Source of the DNA: Palsa-504 sp963767565
GTDB taxonomy: Bacteria; Actinomycetota; Actinomycetes; Streptosporangiales; Streptosporangiaceae
Assembly (NCBI GenBank): GCA_963767565.1
Contig: CAVYEG010000001.1
Span: 496,001 to 560,000, forward strand
Direction: 5' to 3'
DNA: 64,000 nt
Shown: piece after piece, positions 53,396 to 61,595 of the stretch
How positions within the stretch are numbered: the first letter of the stretch is position 1
Layout: the number at the start of each line of letters is the position of its first letter
Notes under the pieces: model-generated
Databases searched by the model: none
What the model saw: the letters and a program-made list of their open reading frames with translations, nothing else
Told to the model about the DNA's origin: nothing
Position numbers and translations under genes: made by a program

Positions 53396-53914
53396 TTACG
53401 AGCCGGCCGCGGCGGAGGTCTCCGGCCGGGCGCGACGCGGCGAGCGGCCGCGCGGGCGCGGGGCCGGCTGCTTCCTGGCCAGCTCCCCGGGCAGCGGCAG
53501 GAGCGGGTTGGACGTGCTGTCCACCACCGTCTCGGCGAGGTCGGTGACCTTCAGGCCGCCGGCCCGGGCCACGTTGCGCAGCAGGTCGAACGCCTGCCTG
53601 GGCCGCAGCCGGTGCCGCTCGGCCAGCACCCCGATGGCCTGCTCGACCCGGACCCGGGCGGCCAGCGCGTGCTCGAGCTGGGCCACGGTCACGGCCAGCC
53701 GGGCGGCCTCGCCCGCTTCGCCCCCCAGACAGGCGGCCGGCGGGCTCGCGGGCGGCGGGGCCGGTGCCCCCAGGTCGGCGGCCAGCAGGTCGGCCAGCAC
53801 CATGGCGCTGGTCAGGTCGGCGGCGTGCTCCTCGCCGACCTGCCAGCCCTGCCCGGACCGGCGCACGACCACCCCGTCCTGGGCCTGATCGTGCGGCACC
53901 GTCTCCGCGTCCAT
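53396..53914 (-). CDS. ANTAR-domain RNA-binding antiterminator protein
   Basis: 172 residues. N-terminal part with RSGQGWQVGEEHAADLTSAMVLADLL, then a predicted coiled coil and the three-helix ANTAR domain LEHALAARVRVEQAIGVLAERHRLRPRQAF, then DLLRNVARAGGLKVTDLAETVV. ANTAR proteins bind paired RNA hairpins to prevent termination. The C-terminal tail is Pro/Arg-rich. No sensor domain is recognised. Confidence 0.85.
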   Translation of the reverse strand: MDAETVPHDQAQDGVVVRRSGQGWQVGEEHAADLTSAMVLADLLAADLGAPAPPPASPPAACLGGEAGEAARLAVTVAQLEHALAARVRVEQAIGVLAERHRLRPRQAFDLLRNVARAGGLKVTDLAETVVDSTSNPLLPLPGELARKQPAPRPRGRSPRRARPETSAAAGS

Positions 53915-53954
53915 GTCCGTCCGTCCTGTGCCTGTCCGTTTTTGGGGGCGTGCG

Positions 53955-54004
53955 CCACGGACCGTTCGGGCGATTAAAATCTTTTAAGGCCGAACGGTCC
54001 GTGG
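53955..54004. terminator. large palindrome between mycoredoxin and ANTAR genes
   Basis: Perfect 15-bp arms, CCACGGACCGTTCGG at 53955-53969 and CCGAACGGTCCGTGG at 53990-54004, around a 20-bp AT-rich loop containing TTAAAATCTTTTAA. It lies just past the mycoredoxin stop on the minus strand and before the ANTAR start. A terminator or a repeat element; its right arm recurs at 44761. Confidence 0.6.
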
Positions 54005-54019
54005 TATCAGTGCTCTGGT

Positions 54020-54274
54020 CTACCCCGCGCTGACCGCGGCCAACCTCTCGCGGACCTGCGCGGCCGACGGGTTGACCAGCGCGGTTCCGTCCGGGAGGAC
54101 CACGGTGGGCACGGTCTGGTTGCCGCCGTTGACCGACATCACGAACTCGGCCGCCTCGGGGTCGCGCTCGATGTCGACCTCGGTAACCTCGATGCCGTCC
54201 CTGGCCAGCTGGCGCTTCAGGTTCCGGCAGAAGCCGCACCAAGTGGTGGTGTACATGATCAGCTGGCCGGACAC
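54020..54274 (-). CDS. mycoredoxin
   Basis: 84 residues, glutaredoxin-like fold using mycothiol to reduce disulfides. Active site WCGFC near residues 11-15, conserved TVPTVVLPDG cis-Pro loop near 50. GTG start with GAGGAGG 6 nt upstream. Divergent to the UvrD2-like gene, the same arrangement as mrx1 next to uvrD2 and whiB7 in mycobacteria. Confidence 0.9.
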   Translation of the reverse strand: MSGQLIMYTTTWCGFCRNLKRQLARDGIEVTEVDIERDPEAAEFVMSVNGGNQTVPTVVLPDGTALVNPSAAQVRERLAAVSAG

Positions 54275-54356
54275 CCGCCGCCTCCTCGAAATCGGTGAGA
54301 ATACTGGTTCGTGTAACACCGGCGGGCCGGCCTGCGTTCCCCGGAGGGAGAATCGG

Positions 54357-56084
54357 GTGACTGATGTGACGTCTGAGGCACCCGATGCCCAGCCAGATAC
54401 ACTGCTGGCTGAGCTGGATCCCGAGCAGCGCGAGGTGGTCCTGGCCAGCGGGGGGCCGGTGTGCGTGCTGGCCGGGGCCGGGACCGGCAAGACGCGGGCC
54501 ATCACGTACCGGATCGCCTACGCCGCCGCGGTCGGCCGCCTCAACCCGGCGCACGTGCTGGCCCTGACCTTCACCGTGCGCGCGGCGGGGGAGATGCGGG
54601 GCCGGCTCCGGCAGCTCGGCACCGGGCAGGTGCGGGCCTCGACCTTCCACGCCGCCGCGCTGCGCCAGCTCAACTACTTCTGGCCGCGGGTGGTCGGCGG
54701 CCGTCCGCCGCAGCTGATCGACTCCAAGGCCGCCCTGGTCCGCGAGGCGGCCAAGCAGGCCGGGGTCCGGCTGGACAGCCCCGGGGTGGCCGACGCCGCG
54801 GCCGAGATCGAGTGGGCCAAGTCCCTCCAGGTCCGCCCGGACGGCTACCCGGCCGCGGCCCGGGCCGCGAGCCGCACGCCCCAGGCCGGCGCGGACCCGG
54901 TGGCGGCCGTGTTCGCCGGCTACGAGCGGCTGCGCCGGGAGCGGAACCTGATCGACTTCGAGTCGGTGCTCGAGCTGACCGCGGCCATCGTGCTCGAGCA
55001 CCGCGCCGCGGCCGATCAGGTCCGGTCCAGCTTCCGGCACTTCGTGGTCGACGAGTACCAGGACGTGAACCCGCTGCAGAAGCTGCTGCTCGACGCCTGG
55101 CTCGGCGACCGCGACGAGCTGTGCGTGGTGGGCGACCCGAATCAGGTGATCTACTCCTTCACCGGCGCTTCCCCGGCCTACCTGACCGGCTTCACCGCGG
55201 AGTTCCCCGACGCCACCGTGGTCCGGCTGGTGCGCGACTACCGCTCCACGCCGCAGGTGGTCGCGGTGGCCAACCAGCTGGTGCGGGGCGGCGGCACGCT
55301 GGTCGCGCAGCGGCCGCCGGGCCCGCAGCCGGTGCTGACCGCCTTTGCCGACGACCCGGCCGAGGCAGCCGGGCTGGCCATCGGTGTCCAGGCCCTGCTG
55401 GCCGGGGGCGTGCCGGCCCGGGAGATCGCCATCCTGGTCCGGGTCAACGCCGACACCGAGCGGTTCGAGCAGGCCCTGGGCGAGGCCGGGGTGCACTACG
55501 TGGTGCGCGGCGCCGAGCGGTTCTACGAGCGGCCCGTCGTGCGCCAGGCGCTGGTCCTGCTGCGCGGCGCCGCCCGCGGCCCGGACCAGCAGGACGCCCT
55601 GCCCGCCGCGGTCCGGGACGTGCTGTCCGGCGTCGGCTTCAGCGCGGGCGCGCCCCCGGGCGGCGGCGCGGCGGCCCGCGAGCGCTGGGAGTCGCTGGCC
55701 GCGATCGCCCAGCTGGCCGACGACATGTACGCGGCCCGGCCCGACGCCAGCCTGGCCGACTTCGCCGCCGAGCTGACCCAGCGGGCCGAGCTGGGCCACG
55801 CCCCGGCGGTGGACGGCGTGACGCTGGCCTCGATGCACGCGGCCAAGGGCCTGGAGTGGGACGCGGTCCTGCTGCCCGGCCTGGTCGAGGGGCTGATGCC
55901 GATCGTGCACGCCAAGACCGCGGAGGCCATCGAGGAGGAAAGACGGCTACTGTATGTCGCGGTGACCAGGGCCCGCGAGCACCTGTACCTGTCCTGGTCG
56001 CCGACCCGGACGCCGGGCCGCAGTGCGTCCCGGCAGCGGTCGCGGTTCCTGGACGGCCTGCGCCTTTCCCGGCGCGGACGGTGA
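54357..56084 (+). CDS. uvrD2: UvrD2-like superfamily 1 DNA helicase
   Basis: 575 residues. SF1A motifs: Walker A GAGTGKTRAITYR near residue 37, motif Ia ALTFTVRAAGEM, motif II VVDEYQDVNPLQ near 230, GDPNQVIYSFTGA motif III, motif IV VRDYRSTPQVV, motif V TLASMHAAKGLEWDAVLLPG near 490, and motif VI LYVAVTRAREHLYLSW. GTG start with GGAGGGAG 6 nt upstream. Mycobacterial UvrD2 is about 700 residues with a C-terminal HRDC domain; this protein ends right after the helicase core, so HRDC is missing. Downstream thioesterase starts 8 bp later. Confidence 0.9.
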   Translation: MTDVTSEAPDAQPDTLLAELDPEQREVVLASGGPVCVLAGAGTGKTRAITYRIAYAAAVGRLNPAHVLALTFTVRAAGEMRGRLRQLGTGQVRASTFHAAALRQLNYFWPRVVGGRPPQLIDSKAALVREAAKQAGVRLDSPGVADAAAEIEWAKSLQVRPDGYPAAARAASRTPQAGADPVAAVFAGYERLRRERNLIDFESVLELTAAIVLEHRAAADQVRSSFRHFVVDEYQDVNPLQKLLLDAWLGDRDELCVVGDPNQVIYSFTGASPAYLTGFTAEFPDATVVRLVRDYRSTPQVVAVANQLVRGGGTLVAQRPPGPQPVLTAFADDPAEAAGLAIGVQALLAGGVPAREIAILVRVNADTERFEQALGEAGVHYVVRGAERFYERPVVRQALVLLRGAARGPDQQDALPAAVRDVLSGVGFSAGAPPGGGAAARERWESLAAIAQLADDMYAARPDASLADFAAELTQRAELGHAPAVDGVTLASMHAAKGLEWDAVLLPGLVEGLMPIVHAKTAEAIEEERRLLYVAVTRAREHLYLSWSPTRTPGRSASRQRSRFLDGLRLSRRGR

Positions 56085-56091
56085 GGTGAGG

Positions 56092-56955
56092 ATGGGCCAG
56101 GCGCTTGACGCGCTGCTCGACCTGCTCGACCTGGAGCAGATCGAGGTCAACATCTTCCGCGGGCGCAGCCCGGACGAGGACCGGCAGCGGGTCTTCGGCG
56201 GCCAGGTGGCCGGGCAGGCGCTGGTCGCCGCCGGGCGCACCGTCCCGCCGGAACGCCCGGTGCACTCGCTGCACGCCTACTTCATCAGGCCCGGCGACCC
56301 GTCCGTGCCGATCGTCTACGCGGTGGACCGGGTGCGGGACGGGCGGTCGTTCACCACCCGCCGGGTGTCGGCCATCCAGCACGGCAAGACGATCTTCACC
56401 CTGTCCGCGTCCTTCCACCACGCCGAGCCGGGTCCCGAGCACGCCGACCCGATGCCGGACGTGCCGGCGCCGGAACAGCTCGAGCGGAACACCGACCGGA
56501 TCGCCCGGCTGTTCGGCGAGCCGCGCTCCCCGCTGCCCGGCCACCCGTTCGACCTGCGGTCGGTCGGGCCGCTGTCGGTCGAGGCCGAGCGTGACCCGTC
56601 GCTGCGCACCACCAGCAGCCGCATCTGGCTGCGGGTGGACGGCGAGCTGCCCGACGACGAGCTGCTGCACGTGTGCCTGATGACCTACGTCTCGGACATG
56701 ACGCTGCTCGACAACGTGCTGATGGGCCACGGCCTGTCCTGGGCCGACGGTCGCACCTCGGGGGCCAGCCTGGATCACGCCATGTGGTTCCACCGGCCGT
56801 TCCGGGCGGACCGCTGGCTGCTGTACGCGCAGACCTCACCGGTGGCCTACGGCGGCCGCGGGCTGGCCCGCGGAGAGGTGTTCGACGCCGGCGGCGAGCT
56901 GGTGGTCTCGGTGATGCAGGAAGGCCTGATCCGGGTCAGCGACGAGCTTTCGTGA
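56092..56955 (+). CDS. tesB: acyl-CoA thioesterase II
   Basis: 287 residues, double hotdog fold. FRGRSPDEDRQRVFGGQVAGQ near residue 25, HSLHAYFIRPGD near 62, VSAIQHGKTIFTLSASFH near 100, and the second hotdog SLDHAMWFHRPFRADRWLLY near 225 with catalytic Asp, Thr/Gln expected. Hydrolyses medium/long acyl-CoA. ATG 56092 with GGTGAGG upstream. Confidence 0.92.
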   Translation: MGQALDALLDLLDLEQIEVNIFRGRSPDEDRQRVFGGQVAGQALVAAGRTVPPERPVHSLHAYFIRPGDPSVPIVYAVDRVRDGRSFTTRRVSAIQHGKTIFTLSASFHHAEPGPEHADPMPDVPAPEQLERNTDRIARLFGEPRSPLPGHPFDLRSVGPLSVEAERDPSLRTTSSRIWLRVDGELPDDELLHVCLMTYVSDMTLLDNVLMGHGLSWADGRTSGASLDHAMWFHRPFRADRWLLYAQTSPVAYGGRGLARGEVFDAGGELVVSVMQEGLIRVSDELS

Positions 56956-57011
56956 AGCCGCAGGTCAGCCTGCCGCTTGAATTTGCAGCAAAATCGCAGG
57001 TCAAAAAACTG

Positions 57012-57040
57012 TTGCCCCTTTTTCGGGCAGCATTTAGGCT
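57012..57040 (+). promoter_or_regulatory. promoter of the whiB7 leader, with upstream AT tract
   Basis: TTGCCC (57012-57017), 17-bp spacer, TAGGCT (57035-57040), start near 57047. Directly upstream of the -35 is CAAAAAACTG (57002-57011). WhiB7 proteins use their AT-hook to bind AT-rich DNA just upstream of -35 elements, including their own promoter, so this tract suggests autoregulation. Confidence 0.6.
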
Positions 57041-57092
57041 GCCTACATGTCCGTGGGCTAGTTGTCGACACCCCTGGAGGGAGGTGCCCATC

Positions 57093-57422
57093 GTGACGAA
57101 CTTCAACACTGGCGTTCTGCCGGTTGCGCAGTACCTGCCAGAAACGCAGTACCTGCCAGAAACACAGGCGCGTCCGCGTCCGGGTGCCTTCAGCCCGCGT
57201 GCCGTCGCCCTGGGGACAGGTGTGCTCGGTGCCGGCACCGGCACAGGGCCGTGTGCCGCTGGTGCGCTTCCCATTCCGCACGTCCGGGTCAAGGCCGCTC
57301 TGGCCGTCGTCCCGTCCATGGGCGCTCCGGCGGCTCAGCTCCAGCCGAATAACTACATGACCAGCGTTGACGCCGTCGGCGTCGGCAAAGCAGGTCCGCC
57401 TCCAGATAGGGCACCGGCCTAA
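57093..57422 (+). CDS. upstream ORF in the whiB7 leader
   Basis: 109 residues from GTG 57093 (GGAGGGAGG 9 nt upstream): TNFNTGVLPVAQYLPETQYL, then Pro/Ala/Gly-rich sequence without a known domain. It contains an 18-bp duplication. It lies between the whiB7 promoter and a terminator-like hairpin. In mycobacteria and Streptomyces, whiB7/wblC is controlled by an upstream ORF and a terminator: ribosome stalling by antibiotics lets transcription proceed. A leader role fits better than an enzymatic one; this ORF is longer than most such leaders. Confidence 0.6.
   Translation: MTNFNTGVLPVAQYLPETQYLPETQARPRPGAFSPRAVALGTGVLGAGTGTGPCAAGALPIPHVRVKAALAVVPSMGAPAAQLQPNNYMTSVDAVGVGKAGPPPDRAPA
57128..57163 (+). 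repeat. 18-bp duplication in the whiB7 upstream ORF
   Basis: Two perfect copies of GCAGTACCTGCCAGAAAC at 57128 and 57146, in frame (Gln-Tyr-Leu-Pro-Glu-Thr). Confidence 0.9.
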
Positions 57423-57445
57423 ACAGGCCGGCCAAGCTCCCCTTG

Positions 57446-57478
57446 AGGCCGCGGACCCGCACACAGGGTCCGCGGCCT
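57446..57478 (+). terminator. terminator/attenuator hairpin in front of whiB7
   Basis: A perfect 13-bp stem, AGGCCGCGGACCC (57446-57458) and GGGTCCGCGGCCT (57466-57478), 7-nt loop, followed by AGTTATTT. It lies 24 nt after the upstream ORF stop and 82 nt before whiB7. The stem is strong; the T-run is short. Confidence 0.7.
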
Positions 57479-57560
57479 AGTTATTTGGGCCTAGGTCCCG
57501 AGACGGGCGAGAAATCGCCGAGACGAGAACTAGGACCGGCAAGCGAGAGGGGATGCACCG

Positions 57561-57932
57561 ATGCAGTGGCGTGAAGCCACCGTCGGCAGGCAGGACGCGA
57601 CGGGGTTCGAGGCGTACAGCTCCGCGAGACAGGGGCCGGCTTTCGGCATGGCGGGTCAGCTGGCGCTGGCCGACCCGGCCACGGCACTTCCGGTAGGGCT
57701 GGATCTTCCGTGCACGGAGGACCCGGAGCTGTTCTTCGCCGAGTCTCCGCAGGATGTGGAGCAGGCGAAGGCCATGTGCCGGGACTGCCGGGCCAGGCTG
57801 GCCTGCCTGGCCGGGGCGCTGGAGCGCCGGGAGCCCTGGGGTGTCTGGGGCGGCGAGCTGCTGATCCGCGGCACGATCGTGCCCCGGAAGCGGCCGCGCG
57901 GACGTCCGCGCAAGACCGAAGTGGCCGCCTAG
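57561..57932 (+). CDS. whiB7: WhiB7 (WblC) redox-sensing transcription activator
   Basis: 123 residues. Four iron-sulfur cysteines: DLPCTEDP, then C-R-D-C in AMCRDCRARLACLAG; the G-V-W-G-G-E turn; and a C-terminal AT-hook RPRGRPRKTE specific for WhiB7. It binds the main sigma factor region 4 and turns on intrinsic antibiotic-resistance genes. ATG with GAGAGGGG 8 nt upstream. The neighbourhood (uvrD2, mycoredoxin) matches the mycobacterial whiB7 locus. Confidence 0.93.
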   Translation: MQWREATVGRQDATGFEAYSSARQGPAFGMAGQLALADPATALPVGLDLPCTEDPELFFAESPQDVEQAKAMCRDCRARLACLAGALERREPWGVWGGELLIRGTIVPRKRPRGRPRKTEVAA

Positions 57933-58046
57933 CAGTGTCCTCCTAACCAGGGGGGGCCACGGCACCAACCGAAGGGCCGCGCAGGCTCAGCACAGGGCCG
58001 CGCGGCCCGCAGACAGGCACACAATGCACACAACGGAGTGGTCAGC

Positions 58047-58241
58047 ATGCGTTTCATCGAGGAGCTCGCCCAAGAGCGATCTCGCGACACCATCGAACTA
58101 GCGGAGCGGATGCGCCCCGCTCGCCGCCTGGCGACCTTGCGCCGTGCCCGGCGCCTGGAAACCCGGGCCGAGCGCCGCATGATCGAAGCCTGGCGCCGGG
58201 CCGCGGAACTGCGCGCCGCCATCGAGTCCGCGGAGTACTGA
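58047..58241 (+). CDS. small hypothetical helical protein
   Basis: 64 residues from ATG 58047 (CGGAG 8 nt upstream; GTG 58038 also possible). MRFIEELAQERSRDTIELAE and ETRAERRMIEAWRRAAELRA predict one or two long amphipathic helices rich in Arg/Glu. It follows whiB7 by about 110 bp and is followed by an 18-bp repeat and a strong terminator. No family recognised. Confidence 0.6.
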   Translation: MRFIEELAQERSRDTIELAERMRPARRLATLRRARRLETRAERRMIEAWRRAAELRAAIESAEY

Positions 58242-58301
58242 GATATAGCGGAGTACTGAGATATAGCGGAGTACTGAGATATAGCGGAGCACTGAGAAAC
58301 C
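58230..58301 (+). repeat. 18-bp tandem repeat including the stop codon of the small gene
   Basis: GCGGAGTACTGAGATATA at 58230, 58248 and 58266, and a diverged copy at 58284. The first copy encodes the last residues and TGA. Confidence 0.93.
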
Positions 58302-58302
58302 A

Positions 58303-58336
58303 GCCGTGGCCCGGGGCCTCCCGCCCGGGCCACGGC
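58303..58336 (+). terminator. strong hairpin after the small gene
   Basis: Perfect 13-bp stem GCCGTGGCCCGGG (58303-58315) and CCCGGGCCACGGC (58324-58336), 8-nt loop, then CTTGTCC. It separates the whiB7 block from the converging hydrolase. Confidence 0.7.
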
Positions 58337-58421
58337 CTTGTCCGCACCACGCTCATTCCCCCGCTGGCGCCGCCGGGCCTGCCGTCTTCCTTCGGCGGGC
58401 CGCCATCTCGCGCGGGTTAGC

Positions 58422-59567
58422 TTACGGGGAGCAGAACGTGACCTCGGGGTAGCGTGGTGACGGCTGGTCCAGCAGGGCTTGCGACCTGCCGCGCAGGTGC
58501 TCGTCGAAGAAGGCCCGGACGTAGGCGCGGGTGATGTCCAGGGACCGGGCTCCGGACAGGCCGGCGCCGGTGTCGATGCCGACCTGATCGGCCAGCAGCG
58601 CCAGGTCGGTGAAGGAGGCGTGCACCGCGCCGGCCACCACGAGCCACCGCTTCCAGCCGGTCAGGAGTTCCCAGTCCCGCTCCCAGGTGAGCACGGAACC
58701 CTTCACGTGTTTCCCGTCCGGCGACGCGATGATCCCGCTTCCCGGGGTGTAGTTGGATTGCTTGCCCAGGAACAGGAACGGCCGGGCCAGGCCCTGGTCC
58801 GGGATCGGGGCGGCAGTAGCGCCGTCCATGTCGATGCCCGCCCGGATGCGCGAGTCGGCCAGCATGGCGGCGATGGCGGCGGCGCCGCCGGCGGAGTGAC
58901 CGGCCATCGCCATCCGGGACGGGTCGATCAGCCCGGCGCCCGGCCAGGCCAGGTGCGCACCGGTCAGCTCGTCGAGCACGAAGCAGACATCCGCTGCCCG
59001 GCCTGCCGCTACCTCATCGTTCCTGTCCCGCCGGGGTGCCTCACGGGCGAGGCAGGTGGTCACCCGCCCGTCGGGAAAGGCCGTGGCGTGACTCTCGTAC
59101 GTGTGGTCAATACCGGCCACCACATAGCCGTGGCTGGCCAGGTCCTCGGCCAGGGCGGTGAGCGTGCTGCGGGAGTTGGTGAAGCCGGGCGAGAGCACGA
59201 CGAGGGGGAGGCTGTGCTGAGGCCCGGCCGGCCTGGCGTCGCTGACTGCGTTGGTCCGGACCGTGCTCAGCGCGTCCGGCGGGATGCCGGTGATGTCCCT
59301 GCTGGTGAGCTGGAGCCCGGACTCCGCTGGCGTCATGTACCGGGCTCGCGGTCCGTCCGACGGCACCGCCGGATACCACAGCGAAACCATCAGCTCCCGG
59401 GCGTTCACCCCCGGGACCCACGGATCGGGACGGGAGGTGTCTGTCAGCCACACAGAAGCGGTGCCGGCCGGGTACGGACCGGTCGGCTCAGGCAGGTACG
59501 GCGTTGGACCGCGCCCGGCCGGCACGTCACCGGCGCCTGCCGAAGTTCCCATGCCGCCCATTATCAC
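58422..59567 (-). CDS. alpha/beta hydrolase (platelet-activating-factor acetylhydrolase-like)
   Basis: 381 residues. Nucleophile elbow GHSAGG near residue 220, oxyanion region LVVLSPGFTNSRSTLTALAEDLASHG (split: LVVLSPGFTNSRS near 120), SHGYVVAGIDHTYESHA near 150, and IDMDGA near 245; the catalytic His is likely in AGAVHASFTDL near 325. No signal peptide is clear. Substrate may be a short acyl ester. Start ambiguous among GTG 59567 and two nearby ATGs. Confidence 0.85.
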   Translation of the reverse strand: MIMGGMGTSAGAGDVPAGRGPTPYLPEPTGPYPAGTASVWLTDTSRPDPWVPGVNARELMVSLWYPAVPSDGPRARYMTPAESGLQLTSRDITGIPPDALSTVRTNAVSDARPAGPQHSLPLVVLSPGFTNSRSTLTALAEDLASHGYVVAGIDHTYESHATAFPDGRVTTCLAREAPRRDRNDEVAAGRAADVCFVLDELTGAHLAWPGAGLIDPSRMAMAGHSAGGAAAIAAMLADSRIRAGIDMDGATAAPIPDQGLARPFLFLGKQSNYTPGSGIIASPDGKHVKGSVLTWERDWELLTGWKRWLVVAGAVHASFTDLALLADQVGIDTGAGLSGARSLDITRAYVRAFFDEHLRGRSQALLDQPSPRYPEVTFCSP

Positions 59568-59934
59568 CGCCCATCCTCGCGCTTATGAAATGGCCAGGCC
59601 GGTGCGCACTGACCGGAACCGCCGCGTGAAGGCGGCCAGCTTTCCTATGGACTGCTGCCAGCTTCCGGCAGGTTCCTGCCAGCGGCATCACATTTATGCG
59701 CGCATACCCTCAGGCAACTTGCAGCCCTATACAGAGCTGACCCAGACCGATTCCGCGAATAGCGCGGTGAGCTGATCGCCCTCCGCAAATGATCTTGGTG
59801 CGCCGGGATTCCCGGTAGCGGGCATGCCGACGGCCCGGGCGCCGGCGCCGGGTTCGCGATGTGCGAGCCTTTCTGCGGGTCGGGCTGGCAGGCCGTGGAC
59901 AAGGACGGGGGAGCCGGGGCTCAGGGTGCGCAGG
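59568..59934. other. gap between hydrolase and IS1380 transposase
   Basis: About 370 bp with no convincing gene. A GGCAGG-TT-CCTGCC hairpin lies near 59667-59680. It must include the left end of the insertion sequence, whose terminal repeats I could not identify. Confidence 0.5.
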
Positions 59935-61395
59935 TCAGGCGGGTGCGGGCAGTGCCCGGAGCCGGGCCAGCACCTCGGGAAGCACCCAGTGGCCAGGCGG
60001 CAGCCGCAGGACCAGGTGGCGGGCATGGCGGATCAGCCGGCCAGGGACGGCGATCAGCCGCCGCCGCAGGGTGGCGATCATGGCCTTGCCGCCGCGCACG
60101 CCGTGCCCGGCCAGGATGTCCTGCCCGGCGGTGATGGCGGTGAGCTGGTGCAGCCAGGCGGCCATGGTCGCGGCGAGCAGCGCGCCCCACATCCAGGCCA
60201 GGTTCACCTGGGGATATCCCGACGGGAGGTGCCGGAGGGCGGCGCCGTGCTTGCTGTCGCGGAAGATGTTCTCCACTGTGGTGCGGTGCCGGTACCAGTG
60301 CTCGACGGCGGCTGCCTTGTCCGGGGCAGTCACGTCCAGGTTGGTCAAGATGAACGAGTAGGCGTAGATCGCCCCGGCACGGGCCAGCTCGGGGATCGGC
60401 AGGGCGCGCTGGTCCGGGTGCAGGGTGCGGCGCCGCCGGGACCGCGGGTCGGCCGAGACCTGCCCGGGATCCAGCGCCACCCGGCGGATCAGCAGCCGGG
60501 TGTTCGCCGGCCACCAGTCCGGGCAGTACTCCGTGACCGCGACCTGCGCATTGTCCATGTCAATGGCGTCATGCCAGTCGTCCTCGGCGATCCCGGCCAG
60601 CAGCCGCCACAGCGGCGCGATCCGCTTGGCGCCGATCGCGAACGCGATCTTCTCGCCGTGGGCGGTGCGGGCCAGCTGCCCGGCGAAGTAGCCGGCGTCG
60701 GCGCGCATCGCCACCCGGCCCGACGCCCGTGCCCGCTGCGGCAGGGCGGCCAGGGCACGGCGCAGCAGGTCCGGCGCGGTCGCGCGCGGGTCATCGGTCC
60801 CGTCGCCCAGGTCGGCGGCCAGCACGGTCTCGGTCTCCGCCCAGCTGGCCACGTGCGGCCGCCCGACCCGCTGGCCCTGGTGGTTGTAGGCCACGCCGCG
60901 CTTCTTCCGGCCGTAGACCTCCACGTCGGTGGTGTCCAGGTCGATCGTGACCGGCCCATCGGCCAGCGCCGCCGACCGCTCCGCGGGCAGCATTGCCAGC
61001 ATCCGTCCGGTCACCGCCGCCAGGCCGGTCTCCACTGCCTGCCACTGCGCCGGGGTGATCCGCCGGGCCAGGCCCGCGGCGGTCGTGGACGCCAGTCCCG
61101 GCACCGGCGTGATCTGCTGCCCGGCCGCATCGGCGCGCTGGCGGTCCAGCCCGGTCAAGAAGTCCTCCCCGGCCAGCTGCGCCGCGGCCAGCCCGGCCAG
61201 CAGCTCCCCGGCCCCGAACCCGCGGTCCCGCTGCTTGATCGGGCCGACCGCCGCATCCAGCGTGCTGATCACGCCGAGCCGCCCGCACAGCTCGGTGATG
61301 GCGGCCAGGCCCGCGTTCGGCGTCAGCGCCTGATCCGGCGCGCCGATCCGCGGCTGCTGCCGCGATCTGCCCGCCCCGCTGCGTATCCTTTTCAC
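59935..61395 (-). CDS. IS1380-family transposase
   Basis: 486 residues, apparently intact. DDE transposase with a first Asp region TIDLDTTDVEVYGRKKRG near residue 150, a second in VAMRADAGYFAG near 228, and a catalytic Glu in YRHRTTVENIFRDSKHG near 375, the layout of IS1380. GC content matches the neighbours, so the element may be long resident. Upstream, TAGGTGCC and GGCACCTA occur in inverted order at about 61400 and 61462 and may lie at the right end. Confidence 0.88.
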   Translation of the reverse strand: MKRIRSGAGRSRQQPRIGAPDQALTPNAGLAAITELCGRLGVISTLDAAVGPIKQRDRGFGAGELLAGLAAAQLAGEDFLTGLDRQRADAAGQQITPVPGLASTTAAGLARRITPAQWQAVETGLAAVTGRMLAMLPAERSAALADGPVTIDLDTTDVEVYGRKKRGVAYNHQGQRVGRPHVASWAETETVLAADLGDGTDDPRATAPDLLRRALAALPQRARASGRVAMRADAGYFAGQLARTAHGEKIAFAIGAKRIAPLWRLLAGIAEDDWHDAIDMDNAQVAVTEYCPDWWPANTRLLIRRVALDPGQVSADPRSRRRRTLHPDQRALPIPELARAGAIYAYSFILTNLDVTAPDKAAAVEHWYRHRTTVENIFRDSKHGAALRHLPSGYPQVNLAWMWGALLAATMAAWLHQLTAITAGQDILAGHGVRGGKAMIATLRRRLIAVPGRLIRHARHLVLRLPPGHWVLPEVLARLRALPAPA

Positions 61396-61595
61396 CAGGT
61401 AGGTGCCTCTCCGCCTGAGATGACCATCATTTCGCAGCGATCATCATCCCAGGTCAAAGGGGCACCTATCGGCATTTGCGCCGCCGTGTCACCGACCTAC
61501 TCGCGGATTGGGTCAGAACCTCACCAGTAGCTGAGCGCAGCTTTAAGGCAGGGAGCCGCGAGCATGACGGCGCCGTCATGACGAAAGGAAACTTC

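Noticed and set aside
53388..55910. 840-codon minus-strand frame across the helicase region
   Set aside because: It runs antisense through uvrD2, mycoredoxin and ANTAR coding DNA without recognisable domains.
59645..59902. Small minus-strand protein near the IS1380 element
   Set aside because: No ribosome binding site, random-looking composition, overlaps the likely IS flank.
61396..61475. IS1380 terminal inverted repeat TAGGTGCC/GGCACCTA
   Set aside because: The two copies are only about 60 bp apart at the same end, so they cannot be the two ends; kept only as a remark.
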